Source: Staphylococcus simiae
GTDB lineage: Bacteria > Bacillota > Bacilli > Staphylococcales > Staphylococcaceae
Direction of reading: 5' to 3'
NCBI RefSeq assembly: GCF_017357005.1
Contig: NZ_CP071589.1
Location: 1,922,001-1,986,000, forward strand
DNA: 64,000 bases
This document shows, piece by piece, positions 10,942 to 18,911 of this stretch. The position numbers were made by a program, and so were the translations under genes. The notes under the pieces were generated by a model. The model did not search any database. It saw nothing but the letters and a program-made list of their open reading frames with translations, and was not told the origin of the DNA. Positions within the stretch are counted from its first letter, which is position 1; each line of letters opens with the position of its first letter.

Positions 10942-10968
10942 TTAGCACTCAACTTTAAAGACTGCTAA
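10942..10968 (-). promoter_or_regulatory. CIRCE operator (HrcA site) of groESL
   Basis: Arms TTAGCACTC (10942-10950) and GACTGCTAA (10960-10968) with the canonical 9-bp spacer; the second arm differs from the consensus GAGTGCTAA by one base. HrcA repression of groESL through CIRCE is established in Firmicutes. It lies about 28 bp upstream of the groES start. Confidence 0.93.
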
Positions 10969-11091
10969 TACAATTTTAATAATAATCAAATTTGGTCAAA
11001 ATATCAAGCAATAAACTTTGCTAATTAATTTTTTGTACATCATTTCTATTTACGATAAAATAAGTTATAAACATAAATTTGGAGGATAACA

Positions 11092-11835
11092 ATGAAAAGA
11101 TTTTGGGTATCATTATTAACGGTATTAACTTATGCATTAGCATTATATTTACCTAGTTTTATAATCAAAACAAGTTTCTTCCAACAGTATGAAGGTATGG
11201 AACTTGCTAAGATGTCTATATATGTACAATTAGTATTATTTCTAATTGCAGCAATTATTATTATTTTGATTAATCTTAGAATTAAAGACCCCACTCAACT
11301 TGAAATGGGACCTAAAGAACCTATGCGCTATGTCGTACCATGGGCGTTAGCTGGCTTTGCTATTGTCATGGTGTATCAAGTTATCGTAAGTTTGATATAT
11401 ACTCAAATCTTTGGACAACAACAAATGAGTCCAAATACTGAAAGATTAATGATAATCGCTAAAAAAATTCCAGTCTTCATTATATTCATTTCAATAGTTG
11501 GTCCATTATTAGAAGAATTTGTTTTTAGAAAAGTAATTTTTGGTGAAATTTATAATGCTATTAAAGGCAATCGAGTAGTGAGCTTCTTAATTGCAACTAC
11601 TGTTAGTTCACTAATATTTGCTTTAGCACATCAAGATTTTAAGTTTATACCTATATATTTTGGTATGGGGATCGTTTTCTCATTAGCTTATGTATGGACA
11701 AAACGTTTAGCTGTTCCAATCATCATTCATATGCTACAAAATGGTATGGTTGTCATATTCCAACTTATTGGAGCAGATCATTTACAAAAAATGCAAGAAC
11801 AAGCCAATGTTATCTTACATTTAATATTTCACTAA
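11092..11835 (+). CDS. mroQ: MroQ, CPBP-family intramembrane protease linked to agr
   Basis: A 247-residue polytopic membrane protein of the CPBP (Abi, type II CAAX protease) family. Motif 1 is EEFVFR at 141-146, motif 2 has His180 in FALAHQDF, and motif 3 is HMLQN at 213-217, giving the expected Glu-Glu/Arg, His and His/Asn active site. In S. aureus the protein at this position between groES and sdrH is MroQ, which influences processing or export of the agr autoinducer. TTGGAGGA precedes the ATG. The gene converges on sdrH and shares a terminator. Confidence 0.88.
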   Translation: MKRFWVSLLTVLTYALALYLPSFIIKTSFFQQYEGMELAKMSIYVQLVLFLIAAIIIILINLRIKDPTQLEMGPKEPMRYVVPWALAGFAIVMVYQVIVSLIYTQIFGQQQMSPNTERLMIIAKKIPVFIIFISIVGPLLEEFVFRKVIFGEIYNAIKGNRVVSFLIATTVSSLIFALAHQDFKFIPIYFGMGIVFSLAYVWTKRLAVPIIIHMLQNGMVVIFQLIGADHLQKMQEQANVILHLIFH

Positions 11836-11872
11836 AAAAGAAACGTGATTTCACAAATCACGTTTCTTTTTT
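11834..11872. terminator. Bidirectional terminator shared by mroQ and sdrH
   Basis: Perfect hairpin GAAACGTGATTT/AAATCACGTTTC (arms within 11840-11866) with A-run before and T-run after. The sdrH stop codon lies inside the stem, so the last sdrH codons are part of the terminator. Confidence 0.92.
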
Positions 11873-13078
11873 ATCTTTTCTTTTTAAAAACAACAAAATG
11901 AGCACAATGACAATTATTACAATCGTAATTGATGCCCCTATAATCCAGCCTTTATTATCAGTGTTTATCGTTGCTGATTTATTATTATTCTGTTGTTCTT
12001 TAGTTATCTTAGTATCACCTTGTTGCTGTTCTGTAGTTCTTTCATGATTGTTGCTATTTTTATCTTGAGGTTTCTTTAAGTCGGGCATGGAGCCAATTTT
12101 ACCGGTAATTAACGCTAATATCTGCTCATCCAAATTGTCATAATATGCATTTGCCTTTAGTGGATTGAAATATTGGAATCTAAAATAATCAGTACGTTGG
12201 TGAAGTCCATTTAAATTGTCATTACCACTAAAGTTTTGTTTACGAACGATATGATAAATGTCACTATCTGAAATGTTAGATTTATCTTCACCCAATTTAT
12301 TAATTTGATTAATAATAAATGGATTATATTTTGATGCCCCTGTCGCTATAGCATTAAATCGACTTTTGTTCACATTATTCATATGTCCATAGTGGGGAGC
12401 ATTATTTAAACTTGTCAGTTGTCCAGATGAATATGATGCATGTTGCGAACTGTTAGATTTAATATAATTTGAATTGTTATTCCAACCATTATTTATCGTT
12501 CCTTGTTGACTTTGAGAATTATTTTGAGAAGAATGAGACGATTGGTTAGATTGCTGTGAATTTGAGTTGTTAGAATGGTTGCCACTTTGCTGGCTATTAC
12601 TTGAACCATTAGGTTGTGGTTTAGGTTTTACATTTGAATCAGGTTGATTGTGTTTCCCATCATTTTTTGAATCATCAGTATAATGTCCATTTTGATTCTC
12701 TGTGTCTATATTTGTTGAACCATTATTGTTATCGTTATTTGATTGTTCTTTATTATTTTCATCTTTGTCTTGGTTAGACGGTTTTTTCCCTGTACCTTGT
12801 GTACCTTCACTATCATGTTGGTTATTATTATCTTGCTTATTAGAAGTTTGAGATTCTTCCCTTGAATTCTCGTTATCTGATGCATTTTTATTACTGCGAT
12901 GCGTTGTCTCAATATTATTAGATACTGGCTTATTCATTTCATTACCATAATTATTTTGTGATGTTTCGTTGACTGCTGTTTCATTAGTAGCGGCGTCAGC
13001 AACTGTACTATAAGTGACATTCCCTATCATAATCGTGCTAACCAATAACAAAGATTTGGCTATTTTATCTATTTTCAT
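11858..13078 (-). CDS. sdrH: SdrH-like membrane-anchored surface protein
   Basis: A 406-residue protein. Residues 1-30 are a signal peptide (SLLLVSTIMIG, then ADAA). Residues 31 to about 220 are low complexity, rich in N, S, Q, D and G. A conserved-looking domain follows (about 225-330, including FNAIATGASKYNPF and ALITGKIGSMPDL). The C-terminus is a K/N/Q-rich link, one helix (IIGASITIVIIVIVLILLFL, 378-397) and KRKDKKET, with no LPXTG motif. Position opposite mroQ matches sdrH of S. aureus, but true SD dipeptide repeats are not evident. GGGGGGTGA precedes the ATG. Function unknown. Confidence 0.8.
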   Translation of the reverse strand: MKIDKIAKSLLLVSTIMIGNVTYSTVADAATNETAVNETSQNNYGNEMNKPVSNNIETTHRSNKNASDNENSREESQTSNKQDNNNQHDSEGTQGTGKKPSNQDKDENNKEQSNNDNNNGSTNIDTENQNGHYTDDSKNDGKHNQPDSNVKPKPQPNGSSNSQQSGNHSNNSNSQQSNQSSHSSQNNSQSQQGTINNGWNNNSNYIKSNSSQHASYSSGQLTSLNNAPHYGHMNNVNKSRFNAIATGASKYNPFIINQINKLGEDKSNISDSDIYHIVRKQNFSGNDNLNGLHQRTDYFRFQYFNPLKANAYYDNLDEQILALITGKIGSMPDLKKPQDKNSNNHERTTEQQQGDTKITKEQQNNNKSATINTDNKGWIIGASITIVIIVIVLILLFLKRKDKKET

Positions 13079-13280
13079 TAAGTATAGTCACCCCCCACTT
13101 ATCAATTTAGCTTCAACTTAAGTATATTAAAGATTGATAGTAATTGCATTTATATATGAAATTTGAAAATAAATATTAATATTCTTGAAACTTTCGTAAT
13201 TATCGCTTTACTTTTATTAGTATAAATTTTATACTTAATCTATTAATTAATTTGGATTAACAATAAAGGAGACTGAAATT

Positions 13281-13907
13281 ATGGGATTATTTAGTAAAGA
13301 TAATAAAGAAATGACATTTAATGAAGCTATGGAAGCACGTCGTTCAGTTTATAACTTAAAAGAAACACTATCTATTAGTGATAATGAATTAGAGGAATTA
13401 ATTGCACATGCAGTTAAACATGTTCCGTCAGCATTCAATTCTCAATCAACACGTATAGTTTTACTATTAAATGATAATAAAGATAAATTCTGGGAAAATG
13501 CAAAAGGTATTTTAAAAGAAGCTATGGGTGAAGATCGTGATTTCGAACCTACACGTCAAAAATTAGATAATTTCAAACATTCTTATGGTACAATTTTATT
13601 TTATGAAGACCAAGATGTAGTAAGTGGCTTACAAGAACAAATGCCAAGTTACTACGACAACTTTGCAATTTGGTCTAATCAAACTAATGCTATGCATCAA
13701 TATGCAATTTGGACTGCTTTAGCAACTAAAGGTATTGGTGCATCATTACAGCACTATAACCCAATTGTAGATGAAGCTACTGCAAATGATTTTGACATCC
13801 CTAAATCATGGAAATTAGTAGCTCAAATGCCATTTGGTGATGTACGTGAACCAGCTGGTCAAAAAGAATTCAATCCAATTGAAGATCGTTTCTTAGTTAG
13901 AAAATAA
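13281..13907 (+). CDS. Nitroreductase-family flavoprotein
   Basis: A 208-residue protein of the FMN-dependent nitroreductase superfamily: MTFNEAMEARRSVYNLKETLSIS is the N-terminal phosphate-binding region, VPSAFNSQSTRIVLLL the following strand, and GIGASLQHYNP the region near FMN. Members reduce nitroaromatics or quinones with NAD(P)H; the natural substrate is unknown. AAAGGAGA precedes the ATG. Monocistronic, with its own terminator. Confidence 0.85.
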   Translation: MGLFSKDNKEMTFNEAMEARRSVYNLKETLSISDNELEELIAHAVKHVPSAFNSQSTRIVLLLNDNKDKFWENAKGILKEAMGEDRDFEPTRQKLDNFKHSYGTILFYEDQDVVSGLQEQMPSYYDNFAIWSNQTNAMHQYAIWTALATKGIGASLQHYNPIVDEATANDFDIPKSWKLVAQMPFGDVREPAGQKEFNPIEDRFLVRK

Positions 13908-13952
13908 ACTTTGTTCAACGCAACTAATTAACAATGATAAATTAGTTATTTT

Positions 13953-13986
13953 AAGCTAAAGATGCATGACATCCTTAGCTTTTTTG
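13953..13986 (+). terminator. Terminator of the nitroreductase gene
   Basis: Hairpin AGCTAAaGATG/CATCcTTAGCT followed by six T. Confidence 0.85.
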
Positions 13987-14042
13987 CGTTTTGTTACAAC
14001 TTTTAGTAAGTTTTATATATTAATATTAGAGGATGTGATTCG

Positions 14043-14828
14043 ATGAAAATTCAAATATTACAATTACCTATCGTTTTTGGTGACACAGACAAAAATGAGC
14101 AACAAATAGTTCATTATTTTAACACTTATATTGACGATGATACCGAAGTAGTTGCTTTACCTGAAATGTGGAATACTGGCTATGATTTAGAAAATTTGAA
14201 TGCAACAGCTGATAAATCATTACAACGTAGTTTGACATTCATAAAAAACCTAGCATTAACTTACCATGTTGATATTATTGCTGGATCGGTATCTAACATC
14301 AAAGAAAACCAAGTATTTAATACTGCATTTGCAGTCAATCGTGCGGGCCAACTAATCAATACTTACGACAAGGTTCATTTAGTACCTATGCTTAATGAAC
14401 CACAATTTTTATCAGCTGGTCAACATGCTGCTGAAGCTTTCAAGCTCTCGAATGGTACTCTAGTGACACAACTAATTTGTTATGATTTACGTTTCCCAGA
14501 GATGTTAAGATATCCTGCGCGTCAAGGTGCTAACATTGCTTTTTATGTTGCTCAATGGCCTACTGCACGTGTCAAACATTGGCATGCTTTGTTAAAAGCA
14601 AGAGCGATTGAAAATGATATGTATGTTATTGGGATTAATGGCTGTGGCTTTGATGGACATACTGAATATGCTGGTCAATCTATTGTTATTGATCCTAATG
14701 GAGAAGCAATTGGTTCTTTAGACCAATATCCAAATTGTTTAACAGTCGATATTAATCTAGACAAAGTAGCACAACAAAGACGAGCTATTCCTGTATTTGA
14801 TAGTATCAAAACCGATTTATATAAATAA
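14043..14828 (+). CDS. Carbon-nitrogen hydrolase (nitrilase superfamily, omega-amidase-like)
   Basis: A 261-residue amidase with the superfamily's catalytic triad: Glu41 ([11 protein letters not shown]), Lys110 (TYDKVHLVP) and Cys146 ([10 protein letters not shown]). In S. aureus a gene of this type also stands next to RNAIII. Closest described enzymes are omega-amidases of the methionine-salvage type; the substrate is not shown here. The dispersed repeat starts 4 bp after its stop, convergent with RNAIII. Confidence 0.85.
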   Translation: MKIQILQLPIVFGDTDKNEQQIVHYFNTYIDDDTEVVALPEMWNTGYDLENLNATADKSLQRSLTFIKNLALTYHVDIIAGSVSNIKENQVFNTAFAVNRAGQLINTYDKVHLVPMLNEPQFLSAGQHAAEAFKLSNGTLVTQLICYDLRFPEMLRYPARQGANIAFYVAQWPTARVKHWHALLKARAIENDMYVIGINGCGFDGHTEYAGQSIVIDPNGEAIGSLDQYPNCLTVDINLDKVAQQRRAIPVFDSIKTDLYK

Positions 14829-14832
14829 AAAG

Positions 14833-15008
14833 GGTTCTCTGTCAAATTGGACTGATGTATCATTAATTTTTCAAGCCTCACTTTCCTAGGGTGCTGTCTC
14901 AGCCTGTAGTCTTCGACTAGCACTACTCCCTCAGGAGTCTCGGCTTTAAAATAATTTTTATTTTAAATTATTCATTTTTTATTTATCAGTCCTAAAAAAT
15001 AGAGAACC
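14833..15008. repeat. Dispersed repeat, copy A (left of agr)
   Basis: A 176-bp element with terminal inverted repeats: it begins GGTTCTCT and continues ATTGGACTGAT, and ends ATCAGTCC then TAGAGAACC. Inside is the segment CTCAGGAGTCTCGGCTTTAAAA, shared with copy B. It separates the hydrolase stop from the RNAIII terminator. No protein is coded. It looks like a small non-autonomous mobile element or an intergenic repeat family. Confidence 0.8.
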
Positions 15009-15011
15009 ATA

Positions 15012-15046
15012 AAAAGTCGCGAGCTTGGGAGGGGCTCGCGACTTAA
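15012..15046 (-). terminator. RNAIII terminator hairpin with C-rich seed loop
   Basis: Stem AAGTCGCGAGC/GCTCGCGACTTTTT on the minus strand with loop CCCTCCCAA; T-run at 15011-15015. It serves both termination and target binding in the family. Confidence 0.93.
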
Positions 15047-15353
15047 ATCTTATTATTAAGGGAATGTTTTACAGTTATTTTTCAATCTATTTTTTGGGGA
15101 TGTTATTAATTATGAAAAAATTTTTATCAATAATGATAAATCGATATTGTTTACAATAGCATAATTGCTATGACTAATTAACGTATCTGTTAAGTAGTAT
15201 GTTACATAGTACGTGGTCAAATAATGTTGACGCTTACTAATAAATGCTACTCACTCATTAGTATAGTGTTTGTTATCAAGTTGGGAAGTCTTCATAACAA
15301 ATCATCATTGTACTATACGAAATGAAATTTCTAAGTAATTAACATTAATCTTC

Positions 15354-15431
15354 TTATTTTGAGAATTTATTTACTGTGTCGATAATCCATTTTACTAAGT
15401 CACCGATTGTTGAAATGATATCTGCTGCCAT
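15354..15431 (-). CDS. hld: Delta-haemolysin (PSM-type toxin) encoded in RNAIII
   Basis: A 25-residue amphipathic helix peptide beginning MAADIISTIGDLVKWIID and ending NKFSK, against MAQDI...NKFTKK (26 residues) in S. aureus. So there is A for Q at position 3, S for T near the end, and one fewer terminal lysine. GGAAGGAGTGA precedes the ATG. It is membrane-lytic and surfactant-like; secreted without a signal peptide, probably by the Pmt exporter. Confidence 0.96.
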   Translation of the reverse strand: MAADIISTIGDLVKWIIDTVNKFSK

Positions 15432-15561
15432 TGAAATCACTCCTTCCTTAATGTAAGTAAGATTAAACTTTAAAATTAAACAACTCATCAACTATTTTCC
15501 ATCACATCTCTGTGATCTATTTATATTAAAACATGAATTTCGTATATTTTTTTAAATCTTT

Positions 15562-15591
15562 CGTAACTAATCAATTTTTATTCTTAACTGT
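15562..15591 (-). promoter_or_regulatory. AgrA-binding direct repeat at promoter P3 (RNAIII)
   Basis: On the minus strand, ACAGTTAAG (15583-15591) and a degenerate TTAGTTACG (15562-15570) are separated by 12 bp. The second half site is weaker than at P2, as in S. aureus where AgrA has lower affinity for P3. Confidence 0.85.
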
Positions 15592-15632
15592 TATTTAATT
15601 TATGATAAAATATTATTTATAAATTACATTTA

Positions 15633-15662
15633 ACAGTTAAGTATACTTTTTCAACAGTTAGG
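15633..15662 (+). promoter_or_regulatory. AgrA-binding direct repeat at promoter P2 (agrBDCA)
   Basis: ACAGTTAAG (15633-15641), a 12-bp spacer and ACAGTTAGG (15654-15662): a full match to the consensus pair of AgrA half sites. A TATAAT-like -10 is at 15694-15699. Confidence 0.94.
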
Positions 15663-15723
15663 CATTCTTACCAAAAAAGGTTGTACCAAATTGTATAATG
15701 TGACTAAGGAGAGTGGTACCAAA

Positions 15724-16290
15724 TTGAACTACATCGACAAAAAAATAAACCAATTTGCCACTTATCTTCAAAAAAGAAACAACTTAGATCACATACAGTT
15801 TCTGAAAATACGTTTAGGTTTGCAAGTTGTAGTCAGTAACATAAATAAGACTATTGTTACTTATGGAATCGCCATATTCATGCATATGTTTTGGTATACA
15901 TTAGTTATGCACATTGCTTATATGATGCTTCGATTCCACGCACATGGTGCTCATGCTAAATCAGCATTGCTATGCTATATCCAAAATATTATTATTTTCA
16001 TATTATTACCTTGGTTAATGATTCATCTAGACATTAATATGTGGATTTATTATATTTTGAGTTTTATAGGATTAATCATAGTTATAACCTATGCACCAGC
16101 GGCTACTAAAAAGCAACCTATACCCAAACGCTTAGTTAATAGGAAAAAAATATTTTCCATATCTATATATGTCATACTTTCTATATTATCATTAATAATC
16201 AAACAACCTTTTGCACAATTAATTATTTTAGGCTTATTGATTGAAACAATTTCACTACTACCTATTTTCTTTTCTAAGGAGGACAAATAA
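15724..16290 (+). CDS. agrB: AgrB, membrane endopeptidase that matures the autoinducing peptide
   Basis: The start is the TTG at 15724, giving MNYIDKKINQFATYLQKRNN as in S. aureus AgrB and 188 residues (189 in S. aureus). An upstream TTG at 15691 cannot be used because it overlaps the P2 -10 box; AAGGAG lies 12 nt before the chosen TTG. Catalytic His and Cys are in RFHAHGAHAKSALLCY (His about 76, Cys about 83). Several membrane helices follow. AgrB cuts AgrD at its C-terminal side and forms the thiolactone. The stop overlaps the agrD start by 1 nt. Confidence 0.95.
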   Translation: MNYIDKKINQFATYLQKRNNLDHIQFLKIRLGLQVVVSNINKTIVTYGIAIFMHMFWYTLVMHIAYMMLRFHAHGAHAKSALLCYIQNIIIFILLPWLMIHLDINMWIYYILSFIGLIIVITYAPAATKKQPIPKRLVNRKKIFSISIYVILSILSLIIKQPFAQLIILGLLIETISLLPIFFSKEDK

Positions 16291-16430
16291 TGACTACTTT
16301 ACTTAACTTATTCTTCAATGTATTTACTACAATTATTGAAAAAATCGGTACCGTTGCTGGTTATTCAACATGTTCATTATGGTATGATGAACCAGAAGTA
16401 CCAGAAGAATTAACAAAATTATATGAATAA
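16290..16430 (+). CDS. agrD: AgrD, autoinducing peptide precursor
   Basis: A 46-residue precursor with three parts: an amphipathic N-terminal helix (MTTLLNLFFNVFTTIIEKIG), the signal, and an acidic AgrB-recognition tail (DEPEVPEELTKLYE). Aligned to S. aureus AgrD-I (YSTCDFIM before DEVEVP), the predicted signal is YSTCSLWY at residues 25-32, with a thiolactone between Cys28 and Tyr32. The tail and helix are conserved while the ring differs from the four S. aureus types. AAGGAGGA precedes the ATG inside the end of agrB. Confidence 0.95.
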   Translation: MTTLLNLFFNVFTTIIEKIGTVAGYSTCSLWYDEPEVPEELTKLYE

Positions 16431-16451
16431 CTAAAGAAAGTGTGAAAAAAT

Positions 16452-17741
16452 ATGGAAGTATTAAATTTTTTTCCATTAGCTATTTTTCAGATTATATTAA
16501 CATTTATTGTTACAAAAATAATTAGTGATATTAAATATAAAAAAAGGGATTATGCTATTATTTTAGCAATTATAATCCCTTCTACTATTTTATATTACTT
16601 TTTTGGTAATACCACTTTAATATTTGTTTTTATTGCTATGCTTGTGTTTTTCTACACCAAAATAAAAGCATATGCCATTATAACTGTCTTAATAAGTCAA
16701 TTAATTATGTATATGACTAACTATATTAATTTAATTGTCTTTTTATATATCCTATCTCATTATGAGAGTCAAATGATATTATTATTTATTTATATTTTGA
16801 TTTTCTCAATTGTTCCTATAATACTGTCTTTTATAATTAAATTCATTATTGAACGTTTAAAAAATACATATTTAGCATCAAATAAACTGTACTTAAGTTT
16901 AATTTCTATCGTCATATTCTTCATATTAGGTTTCTTTTATACTTATTCTCAAATAGATAGTGATAAAATTGAAACAGTTAAAGCTTATACAGTAGTTTTC
17001 TTAGGTGTAATTCTTTTCTTAAGTGTACTAGTGTTTGTCTTTTCGCAATTTACGCTAAAAGAAATGAAATATAAACGTAATCAAGAAGAAATTGAAACTT
17101 ACTATGAATATACATTGCGTATTGAAGCAATCAATAACGAAATGCGTAAGTTCCGTCATGACTATATTAATATTCTTAGTACGCTTTCTGAATATATACG
17201 TGAAGATGATATGCCTGGTTTACGTCAATATTTCAATCAAAATATTGTACCTATGAAAGATAATATTCAAATGAATGCTATCAAACTTAACGGTATTGAG
17301 AATTTAAAAATTCGTGAAATTAAAGGCTTAATCACTGCCAAAATATTGCTTGCCCAAGAAATGAATATTCCAATAAGCATTGAAGTACCTGAAGAAATGA
17401 ATCATATCGATATGAATATGATTGATTTAAGTAGAAGTATAGGCATTATTTTGGACAATGCTATTGAAGCATCGAATGAAATTGATGACCCTATTATTCG
17501 TGTAGCCTTTTTAGAAGATAATGGCACGATTACTTTTATCGTGATGAATAAATGTCGCGATGATATTCCACGAATTCATGAATTATTCCAAGAGAATTTT
17601 TCAACTAAGGGTCAAAATAGAGGTTTAGGCTTATCAACATTAAAAGAAATTGCCGACAAATCAGATAATGTACTATTAGATACAACTATTGAAAATGGCT
17701 TCTTTATTCAAAAAGTTGAAATTATTAATAACCAATCGTAA
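16452..17741 (+). CDS. agrC: AgrC, receptor histidine kinase for the autoinducing peptide
   Basis: A 429-residue sensor kinase. Six or so membrane helices occupy residues 1-205 and form the variable sensor. The kinase part has the phosphoacceptor His in EMRKFRHDYINIL (about 239), the N box ILDNAIEAS, and the G box KGQNRGLGLSTL, typical of the HPK10 family. AAGAAAGTGTGA lies before the ATG. It detects the peptide made by AgrBD and phosphorylates AgrA. Confidence 0.96.
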   Translation: MEVLNFFPLAIFQIILTFIVTKIISDIKYKKRDYAIILAIIIPSTILYYFFGNTTLIFVFIAMLVFFYTKIKAYAIITVLISQLIMYMTNYINLIVFLYILSHYESQMILLFIYILIFSIVPIILSFIIKFIIERLKNTYLASNKLYLSLISIVIFFILGFFYTYSQIDSDKIETVKAYTVVFLGVILFLSVLVFVFSQFTLKEMKYKRNQEEIETYYEYTLRIEAINNEMRKFRHDYINILSTLSEYIREDDMPGLRQYFNQNIVPMKDNIQMNAIKLNGIENLKIREIKGLITAKILLAQEMNIPISIEVPEEMNHIDMNMIDLSRSIGIILDNAIEASNEIDDPIIRVAFLEDNGTITFIVMNKCRDDIPRIHELFQENFSTKGQNRGLGLSTLKEIADKSDNVLLDTTIENGFFIQKVEIINNQS

Positions 17742-17753
17742 GGATGTGTGCTT

Positions 17754-18470
17754 ATGAAAATTTTCATTTGTGAAGATGACCCAAAACAGCGAGAAAATAT
17801 GGTAACAATTATTAAAAATTACATTATGATAGAAGAAAAACCAATGGAAATTGCTCTGGCAACTGATGATCCTTATGAAGTACTTGAACATTCTAAAAAT
17901 ATGACAGATATTGGTTGCTACTTTTTAGATATACAATTAGCCTCTGATATTAACGGTATAAAATTAGGAAGTGAAATACGTAAGCATGATCCCGTTGGTA
18001 ATATTATCTTTGTTACTAGTCATAGTGAACTAACTTATCTTACTTTTGTCTATAAAGTGGCTGCAATGGACTTCATATTTAAAGATGATCCTGCAGAGTT
18101 AAAAACAAGAATTATCGATTGTCTTGAAACTGCGCATACTAGATTACAATTATTATCTAAAGAAAGTAACGTTGAAACAATCGAACTTAAACGTGGTAGT
18201 AATTCTGTTTATGTTCAATATGATGATATTATGTTCTTTGAATCATCTACGAAATCTCATCGCTTGATTGCACATTTAGATAATCGTCAAATTGAGTTTT
18301 ATGGTAATTTAAAAGAAATAAGTCAATTAGATGATCGTTTCTTCCGATGTCATAATAGTTTCGTTGTCAATCGTCGCAACATTGATTCTATTGACTCTAA
18401 AGAACGTATCGTTTACTTCAAAAATAAAGAACATTGTTATGCTTCAGTACGAAATATAAAAAAAATATAG
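17754..18470 (+). CDS. agrA: AgrA, LytTR response regulator
   Basis: The ATG at 17754, 12 nt after the agrC stop with AAGGATGTG as ribosome site, gives the 238 residues usual for AgrA. The receiver domain has the acidic pair at EDD (7-9), the phosphoacceptor Asp in CYFLDIQL (about 59) and Lys in FIFKDDP. The LytTR DNA-binding domain fills the C-terminal half (IELKRGSNSVYVQYDDIMFFESS, then FFRCHNSFVVN). Cys residues of the redox switch in the DNA-binding domain are present. It activates P2 and P3. Confidence 0.97.
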   Translation: MKIFICEDDPKQRENMVTIIKNYIMIEEKPMEIALATDDPYEVLEHSKNMTDIGCYFLDIQLASDINGIKLGSEIRKHDPVGNIIFVTSHSELTYLTFVYKVAAMDFIFKDDPAELKTRIIDCLETAHTRLQLLSKESNVETIELKRGSNSVYVQYDDIMFFESSTKSHRLIAHLDNRQIEFYGNLKEISQLDDRFFRCHNSFVVNRRNIDSIDSKERIVYFKNKEHCYASVRNIKKI

Positions 18471-18510
18471 TTTGGTACAGAAATTAATATATTAAAACGT
18501 TTTTTAGCAT

Positions 18511-18556
18511 CAAAATGACCATCAATGACTTGTACATTGATGGTCTCTTTTTGATG
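18511..18556 (+). terminator. Terminator of the agr operon
   Basis: Hairpin GACCATCAATG/CATTGATGGTC (18517-18545) with an outer CATCAAAA/TTTTGATG extension and a T-run. Confidence 0.85.
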
Positions 18557-18574
18557 TTATATTTAAAAATTTGT

Positions 18575-18892
18575 GGTTCTCTACCAAATTGGACTGATGC
18601 CATAATTATTTTTTAAGCCTCGCACCCCAGCTTGCACATTATAGTAAAAATTTTATTTTTAAAATTTTTCTATGACGGGTCCCTGCATTGCATGTTAGAG
18701 TTTCTGCTATCTTGATAGCTAGAAAATCTTATGCAGTTTATTATGAATTAATAAACTGTAAACCTATTTCAGATAACCAGTTTCTCTATGTTGGGTCCCT
18801 ACCTCAGGAGTCTCGGCTTCAAAATAATTTATATTTTAAACTATAAAACTTTTATTTATAAGTACTTGACTAATCGTAGGAAATAGAGAACC
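18575..18892. repeat. Dispersed repeat, copy B (right of agr)
   Basis: A 318-bp non-coding element opening GGTTCTCTACCAAATTGGAC and closing CTAATCGTAGG then AAATAGAGAACC, so the outer 9 bp are inverted repeats. It contains the CTCAGGAGTCTCGGCTT segment of copy A in the same orientation, and two copies of a CTATG-GGGTCCCT motif of the kind scattered in staphylococcal intergenic regions. Confidence 0.8.
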
Positions 18893-18911
18893 AAAATTGT
18901 AACGTTTAAAT

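Larger units (their letters stand above)
15012..15518 (-). ncRNA. rnaIII: RNAIII, effector RNA of the agr system
   Basis: The 5' end is placed at AGATCACAGAGATG (15518 downward), which matches the known start of S. aureus RNAIII, and the 3' end at the intrinsic terminator 15012-15046, whose stem AAGTCGCGAGC/GCTCGCGACTT closes a C-rich loop containing CCCCTCCC. The length is about 507 nt against 514 in S. aureus. The C-rich terminator loop is the element that pairs with Shine-Dalgarno sequences of targets such as rot and spa. It carries hld. Transcribed from P3, divergent from agrBDCA. Confidence 0.93.

Noticed and set aside
10981..11010. Possible CtsR operator upstream of groES (GGTCAAA at 10994)
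   Set aside because: Only one good heptad is present; the second half at the required spacing does not match, so I do not annotate it.
15691..15723. TTG start that would lengthen AgrB by 11 residues
   Set aside because: It lies on the P2 -10 box (TATAAT at 15694) and cannot be in the transcript as a start; homology begins at the TTG at 15724.
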